DNA of 64,000 nt from Aestuariivivens sediminicola (GTDB lineage Bacteria > Bacteroidota > Bacteroidia > Flavobacteriales > Flavobacteriaceae). Where the stretch lies: NCBI RefSeq assembly GCF_022662015.1, contig NZ_JAKMCM010000004.1, forward strand, positions 1 to 64,000, read 5' to 3'. Made by a program: the position numbers and the translations under genes. Positions within the stretch are counted from its first letter, which is position 1. Each line of letters starts with the position of its first letter. The notes under the pieces are model-generated. The model ran no database searches. It was not told the origin of the DNA and worked only from the letters and a program-made list of their open reading frames with translations. Below, piece after piece: positions 17,870-26,155 of the stretch.

Positions 17870-18328
17870 ATGCAAAAGACCATTAACATACAGAACAAAA
17901 AGGCGCGGTTTCAATATGAGATACTGGACAAGTACACTGCAGGTATTGTCTTGACCGGAACCGAGATCAAATCCATTCGAAACAGCAGGGCCTCTATTGC
18001 CGAGAGTTTCTGCGAATTTAATGAGAGAGGTGAATTGTTTGTGGTTAACATGACCGTTGAGGAATACGCCTTTGGAACGCATTACAATCATAAACCTAAG
18101 GCCACACGGAAGTTATTACTGAACAAAAGAGAACTAAAAAAGCTCAACAAGGATGTCCAGAATTCAGGACTTACCATTATCCCACTGCGCTTGTTCATCA
18201 ATGAAAAAGGTTTGGCTAAGCTGGATATTGCCTTGGCCAAAGGTAAAAAGCTCTATGACAAGCGAGAAACCATTAAGGACAGGGACAATAAGCGGAATCT
18301 GGACAGAATAAAGAAAATTTATAAATAA
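17870..18328 (+). CDS. smpB: SsrA-binding protein (tmRNA partner)
   Basis: SmpB binds tmRNA and brings it to stalled ribosomes for trans-translation. The 152-residue product from ATG 17870 begins MQKTINIQNKKARFQYEI. It carries the OB-fold motifs GIVLTGTEIKSIRNSRASI, EYAFGTHYNHKPKATRKLLLNK and the C-terminal basic tail GKKLYDKRETIKDRD. An upstream in-frame start at 17807 would overlap the dodecin gene and add non-conserved residues, and the promoter inside that stretch argues against it. The tmRNA gene is not in the window. Confidence 0.96.
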   Translation: MQKTINIQNKKARFQYEILDKYTAGIVLTGTEIKSIRNSRASIAESFCEFNERGELFVVNMTVEEYAFGTHYNHKPKATRKLLLNKRELKKLNKDVQNSGLTIIPLRLFINEKGLAKLDIALAKGKKLYDKRETIKDRDNKRNLDRIKKIYK

Positions 18329-18467
18329 TAAGGTTGAGACAGGACAAATCTGGATTGTTAATTCAGGTTCAGGTGCCCCCAGGAGGATGAGATGATATAC
18401 TGAATTTCAACCATTACCTCAACAGACACAACAGGCAAAAAAAAGAAACAATATAAAAATAAATCGA

Positions 18468-19010
18468 ATGAAAAAACTTTTTATCACCCTATGCTTATGC
18501 AGTATGGCTTTTACCCTAAATGCGCAGGAAACAGAGCCGGAAAAGCCAATAGAGCGTGTCTTGGACACCACCGTGGTGTTATCCATAGATCAAACGATTA
18601 AAGCCTTATACGACGTCATTTCCGGTGAAAAGGGTGAGAAGCGTTTTTGGAAACAGTTTAAATTCCTTTTTTACCCTAATGCAAAATTAATAGCCGGTGG
18701 CCGTGATGTCTTCGGAGAATACAAGGTGCATTATATGGAACCGAAAGAATACATTAAGAGTTCAGGTAAATGGTTGGAGGAACACGGTTTCATTGAAAAG
18801 GAGATCCACAGAAAGACGGAGGTTTTTGGTAACCTTGCCCATGTGTTCAGTACCTATGAGTCCTTCCACACTGCGTCTGATGAAGCGCCTTTCATGCGGG
18901 GTATAAACAGCATTCAACTGTTTAATGATGGTAAGCGCTGGTGGATCATCAATATATACTGGACTCAGGAAACCCAATTGAATCCGATTCCCAAAGCCTA
19001 TTTACCTTAA
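18468..19010 (+). CDS. Secreted NTF2-like/DUF4440-type protein
   Basis: A 180-residue exported protein with signal peptide MKKLFITLCLCSMAFTLNAQ. The mature part resembles the NTF2/SnoaL cone fold: an N-terminal helix around IDQTIKALYDVISG, a middle with FYPNAKLIAGGRD, and a C-terminal sheet ending HVFSTYESF...NSIQLFNDGKRWWIINIYW. Such proteins are common before or after hydrolase genes in Bacteroidota, and their function is mostly unknown. It stops 12 bases before the S15 peptidase gene, so the two are probably one transcript. Confidence 0.7.
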   Translation: MKKLFITLCLCSMAFTLNAQETEPEKPIERVLDTTVVLSIDQTIKALYDVISGEKGEKRFWKQFKFLFYPNAKLIAGGRDVFGEYKVHYMEPKEYIKSSGKWLEEHGFIEKEIHRKTEVFGNLAHVFSTYESFHTASDEAPFMRGINSIQLFNDGKRWWIINIYWTQETQLNPIPKAYLP

Positions 19011-19022
19011 ATAACAGTCCCG

Positions 19023-20876
19023 ATGAACACATCTTTTTTTACATTCAGATTCAGGTCATTAGCCATAGTATTTGGTATCCAGGTACTGACTTTAGCATGC
19101 CTGACAGCGCAGGAACAAGCAAAACCCGTCTTTAAAGATGGTGAGGCTCAGATTGTCGATGCCTTTAACACCCCCGAGAAATGGATTCGTCATGATCTTT
19201 TTGTAGAAACTACATTCGATTCGGACGGTGATGGTCAATTAGACCGCATGCATGTGGATGTGACCCGACCCAATCAAACGGAAACCGAAGGGCTCAAGCT
19301 CCCCGTTATTTATGAATCGAGTCCCTATTACGCCGGTGTTGCTCCCGATGTGGAGGGCTTGTTCTGGGATGTGCATCACGAGTTGGGTGAAATGGGAAAA
19401 GCGCGTAAGCATCCGGACGTGGTGCGTACCGGCCAACGTCCCATCATATCGAATTCTCAGATCGGACTGTGGGTGCCACGCGGGTATATTGTCGTGCATT
19501 CGTCGTCGCCCGGTACCGGGCTATCACAGGGCGCACCGACAGTGGGTGGCGTTAATGAGTCCCTGGCGCCAAAAGCGGTTATCGATTGGTTAAACGGCCG
19601 TGCCAAGGGATACACCGAACCCTATGGTAATGAAGAGGTGAAGGCTTACTGGAGTACCGGTAAGGTGGGCATGACAGGAACATCCTATAACGGGACCATT
19701 CCACTGGCTGCGGCCACCACCGGTGTGGAGGGTTTGGAAGTCATTATTCCCGTGGCCCCGAATACCTCGTACTATCATTACTACCGATCGAATGGTCTGG
19801 TGCGCTCTCCTGGAGGCTATCTTGGCGAGGATATCGATGTGCTGTATGATTTTATCAATAGCGGAGATGAAGCCAAAAGGCCGTCTAACAATGCCAGGGT
19901 AAGAGATGGGGAAATGATGAAGGGGATGGATCGTATTACAGGTGATTATAATGCATTTTGGGCCGGACGTGACTATTTGAACGCTATGGGCCCCATGAAG
20001 GCTGCGCTCTTGATGTCCCATGGTTTTAATGACTGGAACGTGATGCCTGAACACAGCTACCGCATCTATAATAAAGCCAGGGAGATGGGATTGGAAACGG
20101 GTATTTATTACCATCAGTTCGGACATGGAGGACCACCGCCGCTCTCCATGATGAATAAATGGTTTACCCATTACCTGCATGGCATTGATAACGGCATCGA
20201 AAATGAACCTCATAAGGCCTGGATCGTTCGCGAGGACGACACGATTGACAAACCAACCCCTTACACGGACTATCCCAATCCGGATGCTGAAGCCATTACA
20301 TTATACCTGGTAGGAGGCGCACCGGAGATAGGACAATTATCCAAATTGGAAGTGCCCGATCAGGATCCGGAGACGCTAATTGATAACTACTCTTTTGATG
20401 GTGAGGCATTGGCAAAGGCTGAGATAACGAGTCATAGGTTATTGTATGTCACACCCAAACTTACCGAGGATCTGCATATTTCAGGCATTCCAAAAATTAC
20501 GATAAAACTGGCGAGCAGCAAGCCTGCTACCAATCTATCGGTGTGGTTGGTGTCCTTACCCTGGGATGACAGCAGAAATGCAAAAACCACCGATAATATC
20601 ATCACCAGAGGGTGGGCAGACCCACAAAACCATAAGTCATTGACCAATGGAACACCATTGGAGGTGGGACGCTATTATGAGCTCTCGTTCGATCTCCAGC
20701 CGGATGACCAGATCATTAAGGCGGGTCAGCAGATTGGACTCATGATTTTCTCGAGCGACAAGGCCTTTACCTTGCACCCGAAGCCAGGGACACAGTTGGC
20801 CATAGATCCGAATGGCACGCATCTTATGTTACCCGTGGTTGGCGGAATGGAGGCCTACAGTAAGGCTGTAAACTAA
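19023..20876 (+). CDS. S15 family Xaa-Pro dipeptidyl-peptidase / CocE-NonD hydrolase
   Basis: A 617-residue secreted alpha/beta hydrolase of the PepX/CocE family, which removes Xaa-Pro dipeptides or hydrolyses related ester and acyl bonds. The N-terminus has a signal peptide (about 1-29). Catalytic residues by motif are Ser221 in GTSYNG, Asp337 in HGFNDWNV and His368 in HQFGHGGPP. The C-terminal ~200 residues form the jelly-roll X-Pro domain (SHRLLYVTPKLTEDLHISG ... YYELSFDLQPDDQIIKAGQQIGLMIFSSD). The specificity (Xaa-Pro peptidase or other) cannot be settled by eye. It is probably cotranscribed with the NTF2-like gene upstream. Confidence 0.88.
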   Translation: MNTSFFTFRFRSLAIVFGIQVLTLACLTAQEQAKPVFKDGEAQIVDAFNTPEKWIRHDLFVETTFDSDGDGQLDRMHVDVTRPNQTETEGLKLPVIYESSPYYAGVAPDVEGLFWDVHHELGEMGKARKHPDVVRTGQRPIISNSQIGLWVPRGYIVVHSSSPGTGLSQGAPTVGGVNESLAPKAVIDWLNGRAKGYTEPYGNEEVKAYWSTGKVGMTGTSYNGTIPLAAATTGVEGLEVIIPVAPNTSYYHYYRSNGLVRSPGGYLGEDIDVLYDFINSGDEAKRPSNNARVRDGEMMKGMDRITGDYNAFWAGRDYLNAMGPMKAALLMSHGFNDWNVMPEHSYRIYNKAREMGLETGIYYHQFGHGGPPPLSMMNKWFTHYLHGIDNGIENEPHKAWIVREDDTIDKPTPYTDYPNPDAEAITLYLVGGAPEIGQLSKLEVPDQDPETLIDNYSFDGEALAKAEITSHRLLYVTPKLTEDLHISGIPKITIKLASSKPATNLSVWLVSLPWDDSRNAKTTDNIITRGWADPQNHKSLTNGTPLEVGRYYELSFDLQPDDQIIKAGQQIGLMIFSSDKAFTLHPKPGTQLAIDPNGTHLMLPVVGGMEAYSKAVN

Positions 20877-20922
20877 TCCCTTATACTAACATGAAATCAA
20901 ATAATGACTAAAATTTAAACCT

Positions 20923-21363
20923 GTGAAATCCTATGTTATCATATTGGTGAGCATTTGTTTTCTGTCATGTAAAAATGAGGTAAAGGATCCTACGGCTCTG
21001 ATCGCTATCTGGAAGAATGAACTATTAGAAACCGAGCGGCAATTCTCTGCTATGGCCCAAAAAGAAGGCATGAGAACGGCATTTCTGAATTTCGCCGCGG
21101 ATGAAGCCGTTCTTCTGCGGAATGACAGCCTGATAAAAGGGAGGCCGGGTATCGCATATTATATGAAGAATGCCAACTCAAAAGGCTTGCAGTGGGAACC
21201 GGAATTTGCAGATGTTTCGGCTTCCGGTGATCTGGGCTATACCTACGGTGAGTACACCTACACCTATACCGATTCGACCGGTACGGTTCAAACAGCCATG
21301 GGTATTTTCCATACCGTCTGGAAGCGGCAGGCCGATAACAGCTGGAAATTTGTATGGGACTGA
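20923..21363 (+). CDS. DUF4440/NTF2-like lipoprotein
   Basis: A 146-residue lipoprotein starting at GTG 20923; no ATG gives the lipobox. The signal is MKSYVIILVSICFLSC with lipidated Cys at residue 16. The mature protein fits the DUF4440 cone fold: an N-terminal helix LLETERQFSAMAQKEGMRTAFLNFAADEAVLLRNDSLIKGR, then the sheet WEPEFADVSASGDLGYTYGEYTYTY and a C-terminal GIFHTVWKRQADNSWKFVWD. The function is unknown. It sits 46 bases after the S15 peptidase and may belong to the same transcript. It is the second NTF2-like protein flanking that enzyme. Confidence 0.8.
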   Translation: MKSYVIILVSICFLSCKNEVKDPTALIAIWKNELLETERQFSAMAQKEGMRTAFLNFAADEAVLLRNDSLIKGRPGIAYYMKNANSKGLQWEPEFADVSASGDLGYTYGEYTYTYTDSTGTVQTAMGIFHTVWKRQADNSWKFVWD

Positions 21364-21368
21364 GGTCA

Positions 21369-22010
21369 TTAATTTTTGTCCTCCAAGAGAGGTACAAACC
21401 TGAATTCGCCATATTCGTGTTGCTCAAATGCTTTGGGACCCTTTCTTATAAAAAGGGTCATTATCTGAATATCGCGACCCACGGGAATGACCAATCGACC
21501 TCCTGTTTTTAATTGTGATAACAGGGGTTTCGGCACATGAGGTGCACCGGCAGTTACGATAATACCGTCGAAAGGCGCTTCTTCTTCAAGGCCCAGGTAA
21601 CCATCTCCAAAAATGAGTTTTTTGGGGCGATAGCCAAGTTTAGGCAAAAACTTACTCGTTTTTTTGAATAATTCGTTTTGTCTTTCTATACTGTAGACAC
21701 GTGCACCCAATTCACATAATACGGCCGTCTGATAGCCACTCCCCGTCCCGATTTCCAATATTTTATCTCCCGGCTTAATATCGAGCAGTTCCGTTTGAAA
21801 GGCAACGGTATAGGGTTGTGATATCGTCTGGTCCGCCGCAATGGGAAAGGCTGTGTCCTTATAGGCATGGTCCAAAAAACCGGAATCCATGAACAGATGT
21901 CGCGGAATGCTCCCGATGGCATTTAAAACCCGTTCATCAGTTATGCCTTTACTTTTTACTGTTTTAACCAGTTTTTGTCTTAATCCTTGGTGCTTAAAAG
22001 TATCCTTCAA
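21369..22010 (-). CDS. pcm: Protein-L-isoaspartate O-methyltransferase
   Basis: PCMT repairs aged proteins by methylating L-isoaspartyl residues with S-adenosylmethionine. The 213-residue product has the substrate loop AADQTISQPYTVAFQTELL and the SAM-binding motif ILEIGTGSGYQTAVLCELG near residues 80-98. It also has the family motif ILVTAGAP-like sequence as IIVTAGAPHVPKPLLSQLKTGGRLVIPVG. Length is standard. It is convergent with the DUF4440 lipoprotein gene (stops 5 bases apart). Confidence 0.95.
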   Translation of the reverse strand: MKDTFKHQGLRQKLVKTVKSKGITDERVLNAIGSIPRHLFMDSGFLDHAYKDTAFPIAADQTISQPYTVAFQTELLDIKPGDKILEIGTGSGYQTAVLCELGARVYSIERQNELFKKTSKFLPKLGYRPKKLIFGDGYLGLEEEAPFDGIIVTAGAPHVPKPLLSQLKTGGRLVIPVGRDIQIMTLFIRKGPKAFEQHEYGEFRFVPLLEDKN

Positions 22011-22118
22011 TGTTCGGTTTGGTTTAGCATGCTAAAATTAAATAAACATTTAAAACAAGCCCTAACAATTTATAAAAATATAAGAAGCATTTTGCGGGTA
22101 AGGTTCCGGTTGTCATTT

Positions 22119-22160
22119 TATATTTGTCTCCTTTCAAATGAAAAAATTCATGTACTTTTG
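22119..22160 (+). promoter_or_regulatory. Two candidate -7 elements upstream of the Gfo/Idh/MocA gene
   Basis: TATATTTG (22119-22126) and TACTTTTG (22153-22160) both match TAnnTTTG, 51 and 17 bases before the ATG. TTTG partners lie 24 and 26 bases upstream of them, slightly beyond the usual spacing, so either or both may be used. Confidence 0.45.
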
Positions 22161-22177
22161 CTAAAAATGATACAATT

Positions 22178-23137
22178 ATGCTAAACGCTGGTGTACTTGG
22201 TGCTGGCCACCTGGGAAAGATTCATTTGAGACTTTTAAATCAGTCCGAAAAATACAGACTTGTCGGTTTTTATGATGCCGATACGGAAAATGGCAAGAGA
22301 GTGGCACAGGAATTCGGCTATACCTTTTTTGATTCCATTGAGGCCCTTATTGATGCCGTGGATATGGTCGATATTGTAACGCCTACCCTATCCCATTTCG
22401 ATTGTGCTAAAATGGCTATTGCCAAAGGAAAACATATTTTTATTGAAAAACCAATCACCAATACCGTCGAAGAAGCCGAAGAGATCAGGCGGATGCTGGC
22501 CGAGCACAATCTTCGGGGACAGGTGGGGCATGTGGAGCGATTTAACCCGGCTTTTATAGCGGTTAAGAACGACATAAAATCACCCATGTTTATCGAGACC
22601 CATCGTTTGGCTGAGTTTAACCCACGCGGTACGGATGTTCCCGTGGTTTTGGATCTCATGATTCATGATATTGATATTATTTTGAGTATTGTAAAATCGA
22701 AGATCAAACATATATCGGCCAGTGGTGTATCCGTAATCAGTGATACCCCGGATATTGCAAATGCCCGCATTGAGTTCGAAAACGGATGTGTGGCCAATTT
22801 AACGGCCAGTAGAATCTCGCTTAAAAAAATGCGGAAGGCACGCTTTTTTCAAAAGGACGCGTACATCTCTGTGGATTTCCTCACCAAAAAATGTGAAGTG
22901 GTCAAAATGAAGGATGCCCCGGAACAGCCTGATGATTTCGACATGATCCTGCAAAATGCGGAAGGCGTTAAAAAGCAAATCTATTTTGATAACCCGAAAA
23001 TTGTTGAAATCAATTCGATATTAGAGGAATTAGAAACGTTTGCCGACGCCATAAATAATAATACCACACCTGTTGTAACACTTCGTGACGGCACGGAAGC
23101 CCTTCGTGTTGCAACCCAAATAATAGATTGTTTTTAA
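22178..23137 (+). CDS. Gfo/Idh/MocA family NAD(P)-dependent oxidoreductase
   Basis: A 319-residue dehydrogenase with the Rossmann loop GVLGAGHLGKIH at residues 5-16 and the family's EKPITNT motif at about residue 95, whose lysine is catalytic. It also has the GHVERFNPAF segment and LDLMIHDIDIILS with the conserved Asp-His pair near residue 165. The family acts on sugars, inositols or biliverdin-like substrates, and the substrate here is not identifiable. It precedes a 3-hydroxyacyl-CoA dehydrogenase gene, an order I associate with many flavobacterial genomes. No special link in function is evident. Confidence 0.85.
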   Translation: MLNAGVLGAGHLGKIHLRLLNQSEKYRLVGFYDADTENGKRVAQEFGYTFFDSIEALIDAVDMVDIVTPTLSHFDCAKMAIAKGKHIFIEKPITNTVEEAEEIRRMLAEHNLRGQVGHVERFNPAFIAVKNDIKSPMFIETHRLAEFNPRGTDVPVVLDLMIHDIDIILSIVKSKIKHISASGVSVISDTPDIANARIEFENGCVANLTASRISLKKMRKARFFQKDAYISVDFLTKKCEVVKMKDAPEQPDDFDMILQNAEGVKKQIYFDNPKIVEINSILEELETFADAINNNTTPVVTLRDGTEALRVATQIIDCF

Positions 23138-23225
23138 TGAGCCCTGAACCACGGGTTTGACGTTTTGTTAAAAAGCAAGATGTCTGACGTTTGTGAATTC
23201 ATGACTCATCATAATTTTTTCAAAT

Positions 23226-24116
23226 ATGAAAAACGTAGCAGTTATAGGCGCAGGAACCATGGGTAATGGTATTGCGCATACCTTTGCACAAAGTGGATTT
23301 AAAGTGCAACTCATTGATGTTAATGACGATGCCTTGAGAAAAGGAGTACAAACCATTTCCAAAAACCTGGACAGAATGGTGGCCAAGGGGAAACTAACAG
23401 ATGCCGATAAATTGGACACTCTGGGAAACATTACCACGTTTACCAATATCACGGAAGGTGTCGAATATGCAAGTTTAGTGGTTGAGGCAGCTACAGAGAA
23501 CGTCGATCTAAAACTGAATATTTTTAAGCAATTGAATGAGGCCTGTCCCGAGGACACCATTTTAGCAACCAATACCTCTTCAATCTCCATTACACAAATA
23601 GCGGCTGCCACGGCGCGACCTGATATGGTAATAGGGATGCATTTTATGAATCCGGTTCCCATAATGAAGCTGGTTGAAATTATCAGGGGTTATAATACCA
23701 GTGATGCCGTAACCGGGACTATTGTGGAATTGTCGAAAACCCTAGGTAAAGAACCCGTTATTGTGAACGATTATCCGGGATTTGTAGCCAATCGGATCCT
23801 AATGCCCATGATTAATGAATCCATAGAAACCCTCTATAACAATGTTGCCGGTGTCCGGGATATTGATACTGTTATGAAATTAGGCATGGCCCACCCCATG
23901 GGCCCACTTCAACTGGCTGATTTTATTGGCCTAGATGTGTGTTTGTCAATACTGAATGTCATGTACGAAGGCTTTAAGAATCCTAAATATGCCCCCTGTC
24001 CTTTATTGGTAAATATGGTTCAGGCAGGTAAATTGGGCGTGAAATCCGGGGAAGGCTTTTACGATTATTCTGAATCTAGAAAAGCTGAGCATGTATCCGA
24101 TCAATTTTTAAAATAG
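23226..24116 (+). CDS. 3-hydroxybutyryl-CoA dehydrogenase family protein
   Basis: A 296-residue NAD-dependent 3-hydroxyacyl-CoA dehydrogenase. It has the N-terminal loop GAGTMGNGIAHTFA (8-21), S118-S119 in NTSSISIT, the catalytic His139 in GMHFMNPVP, and the interdomain VNDYPGFVANRILMPMINE. These are all features of stand-alone HBDs, acting in fatty acid oxidation or butanoate metabolism. The length is normal. The start at 23226 gives the expected MKNVAVIGAG. The final residues are charged and variable. Substrate chain length cannot be read from sequence. Confidence 0.93.
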   Translation: MKNVAVIGAGTMGNGIAHTFAQSGFKVQLIDVNDDALRKGVQTISKNLDRMVAKGKLTDADKLDTLGNITTFTNITEGVEYASLVVEAATENVDLKLNIFKQLNEACPEDTILATNTSSISITQIAAATARPDMVIGMHFMNPVPIMKLVEIIRGYNTSDAVTGTIVELSKTLGKEPVIVNDYPGFVANRILMPMINESIETLYNNVAGVRDIDTVMKLGMAHPMGPLQLADFIGLDVCLSILNVMYEGFKNPKYAPCPLLVNMVQAGKLGVKSGEGFYDYSESRKAEHVSDQFLK

Positions 24117-24174
24117 GACTATTTAACTGGTATTTGAAAAATTGCTAATGTAGGGATAGCACGTTTATTTTATT

Positions 24175-25398
24175 ATGACGAGAATAAAACCATTCAGAGC
24201 GGTGAGACCAACACGGGATAAGGTGAGTTTAGTCGCATCACGCTCTTACCAGACCTACACCAAAAAAGAGATAGAGGGACGATTGGACTACAATCCGTTT
24301 TCTTTCCTTCATATTATAAATCCTGGCTACAAATACGAACACAAGATAACGGGAAAGGAACGTTACGAATTGGTGAGAAACCGGTATTTGGAGTTTAAGG
24401 AAAATCAGGTGTTCGTACAGGATGAGTCTCCTTGTTTTTATGTGTATAAAATTGTAAACCGAGAGGGACATGAATTTTCAGGAATAATAGCGGCGGCAAG
24501 TACTGCCGATTACGAAGCCGGTATTATAAAAAGGCACGAGGATACCATTGCCTATCGGGAACACATATTTAAGGAATACCTTAAAATAACGCAATTTAAT
24601 GCCGAACCGGTGCTCCTTACCTATCCCGATAACAGGGTGATTTCTGAAATTATTCAGGAAACTCAAAAAGTCCGTGCCGAATTTGAGTTTACAACAACCT
24701 ACAGGGATACGCATTACTTATGGATTTTAAGTGACGTCAAGCGAATTGACAGGATCGAAAAGGCCTTTGCATCCATACCAGCCGTTTATGTGGCTGATGG
24801 GCATCATCGCCTGGCCTCCTCACATCTGCTGGCAAAGGAAATGGCCCTGGAGGATGCAAAAGATGCCTATAATTATTTTATGAGTTATTTAATTCCGGAA
24901 TCGGAATTAAGGATTTTTGAATTTAACAGGCTGGTTACCGATTTAAACGGTTTGAGTAAGGAAGCCTTTCTAATGCAGTTGGATGCGAATTTTAGAATTG
25001 AAAACAGAGGAAAGAATTTATACCGACCTTCCAAAAAGCATCATTTCAGCATGTATTTGGATGGTTGTTTCTATTCCCTGTATCTAAGAAGCAGTTATGC
25101 CATGAAAACAGCCCTGGACGCGCTGGATACGCAAATTTTATATACCACTGTCTTAAAACCCATTTTGGGCATTACCGATTTGCGCAATGACACGCGCATA
25201 GCCTATTCTCAGGGTAAAAATAATTTGGTAACCGTAAAGGCTAAAGTCGATTCCGGAGCATTTGCTGTTGGTTTCGGTCTTGTTCCTGTAAGCATTAATG
25301 AATTGAAAGCCATTGCAGATGCTGGAGAAACCATGCCTCCGAAAAGCACATGCATTACACCGAAACTGAGAAGTGGTGTGACCATTTACGAATTTTAG
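24175..25398 (+). CDS. DUF1015 family protein
   Basis: A 407-residue member of DUF1015, a widespread family of unknown function often found near serine or PLP-related genes. Family features are the N-terminal IKPFRAVRP, NPFSFLHIINPG and the most conserved segment YVADGHHRLASSHLLAKEM around residue 205, which suggests a metal- or nucleotide-binding site. The C-terminal part has FAVGFGLVPVSINELKAIADAGETMPPKSTCITPKLRSG, normal for the family. It lies 30 bases before yggS and is probably cotranscribed with it. Confidence 0.9.
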   Translation: MTRIKPFRAVRPTRDKVSLVASRSYQTYTKKEIEGRLDYNPFSFLHIINPGYKYEHKITGKERYELVRNRYLEFKENQVFVQDESPCFYVYKIVNREGHEFSGIIAAASTADYEAGIIKRHEDTIAYREHIFKEYLKITQFNAEPVLLTYPDNRVISEIIQETQKVRAEFEFTTTYRDTHYLWILSDVKRIDRIEKAFASIPAVYVADGHHRLASSHLLAKEMALEDAKDAYNYFMSYLIPESELRIFEFNRLVTDLNGLSKEAFLMQLDANFRIENRGKNLYRPSKKHHFSMYLDGCFYSLYLRSSYAMKTALDALDTQILYTTVLKPILGITDLRNDTRIAYSQGKNNLVTVKAKVDSGAFAVGFGLVPVSINELKAIADAGETMPPKSTCITPKLRSGVTIYEF

Positions 25399-25427
25399 TT
25401 AGCATAGTAAAGGATTAAAAAGAGACC

Positions 25428-26090
25428 ATGTCCATAATAGAAAATATAAATCAAATAAAGGCAACATTACCCGATCATGTGTGCCTTGTTGCGGTTTCCA
25501 AAACAAAACCCTTAGATGATATCATGGAAGCCTATACCGCAGGTCATCGGGATTTTGGAGAAAATAAAATTCAGGAAATGGTCGAAAAACAGGAGCAGTT
25601 GCCCAGGGATATCCGATGGCATATGATTGGTCATGTTCAGCGCAATAAGGTGAAGTACATGGCGCCTTTTGTCCACCTGATCCATGGGGTTGACAACATG
25701 AAATTGCTTAGGGAAATCGATAAGCAGGCCAAAAGGCATGATCGCATTATTCAGTGTTTATTACAAATAAAAATAGCCGCAGAAGAGTCCAAGTATGGTA
25801 TGTCGGCTGAACAGGCAGCACTGATCTTAAAGTCCGATGAGACTGCCCAGCTGGATAATGTCGTGATCGTCGGGTTGATGGGTATGGCCACCTTCACAGA
25901 GAACATGGAACAGGTAAAACAGGAATTCACAAGACTAAAGACTATTTTTGACGAATTAAAAGCGTTGCAGACCCCCAATTGTAATTTACAGACCATATCC
26001 ATGGGTATGAGTGGGGATTATCAACTTGCTGTGGCCTGTGGGAGTACCATGGTTAGGGTTGGAAGTAGTATCTTTGGGGAAAGAAATTAG
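25428..26090 (+). CDS. YggS family pyridoxal phosphate homeostasis protein
   Basis: A 220-residue single-domain TIM-barrel PLP-binding protein of the YggS/PROSC family, which keeps free PLP under control and affects amino-acid balance. The PLP lysine is K25 in VAVSKTKPLD. Family motifs are FGENKIQEMVEK, WHMIGHVQRNKVKYM, and the C-terminal LSMGMS-like TISMGMSGDYQLAVACGSTMVRVGSSIFG, which holds the phosphate. Length is normal. It lies directly downstream of the DUF1015 gene, 30 bases away. Confidence 0.95.
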   Translation: MSIIENINQIKATLPDHVCLVAVSKTKPLDDIMEAYTAGHRDFGENKIQEMVEKQEQLPRDIRWHMIGHVQRNKVKYMAPFVHLIHGVDNMKLLREIDKQAKRHDRIIQCLLQIKIAAEESKYGMSAEQAALILKSDETAQLDNVVIVGLMGMATFTENMEQVKQEFTRLKTIFDELKALQTPNCNLQTISMGMSGDYQLAVACGSTMVRVGSSIFGERN

Positions 26091-26155
26091 AATAATTAGG
26101 AAACCATCGGGGTCACGCATAGTGATTCTCGAATACATTGAAAATTTAGGATAGC

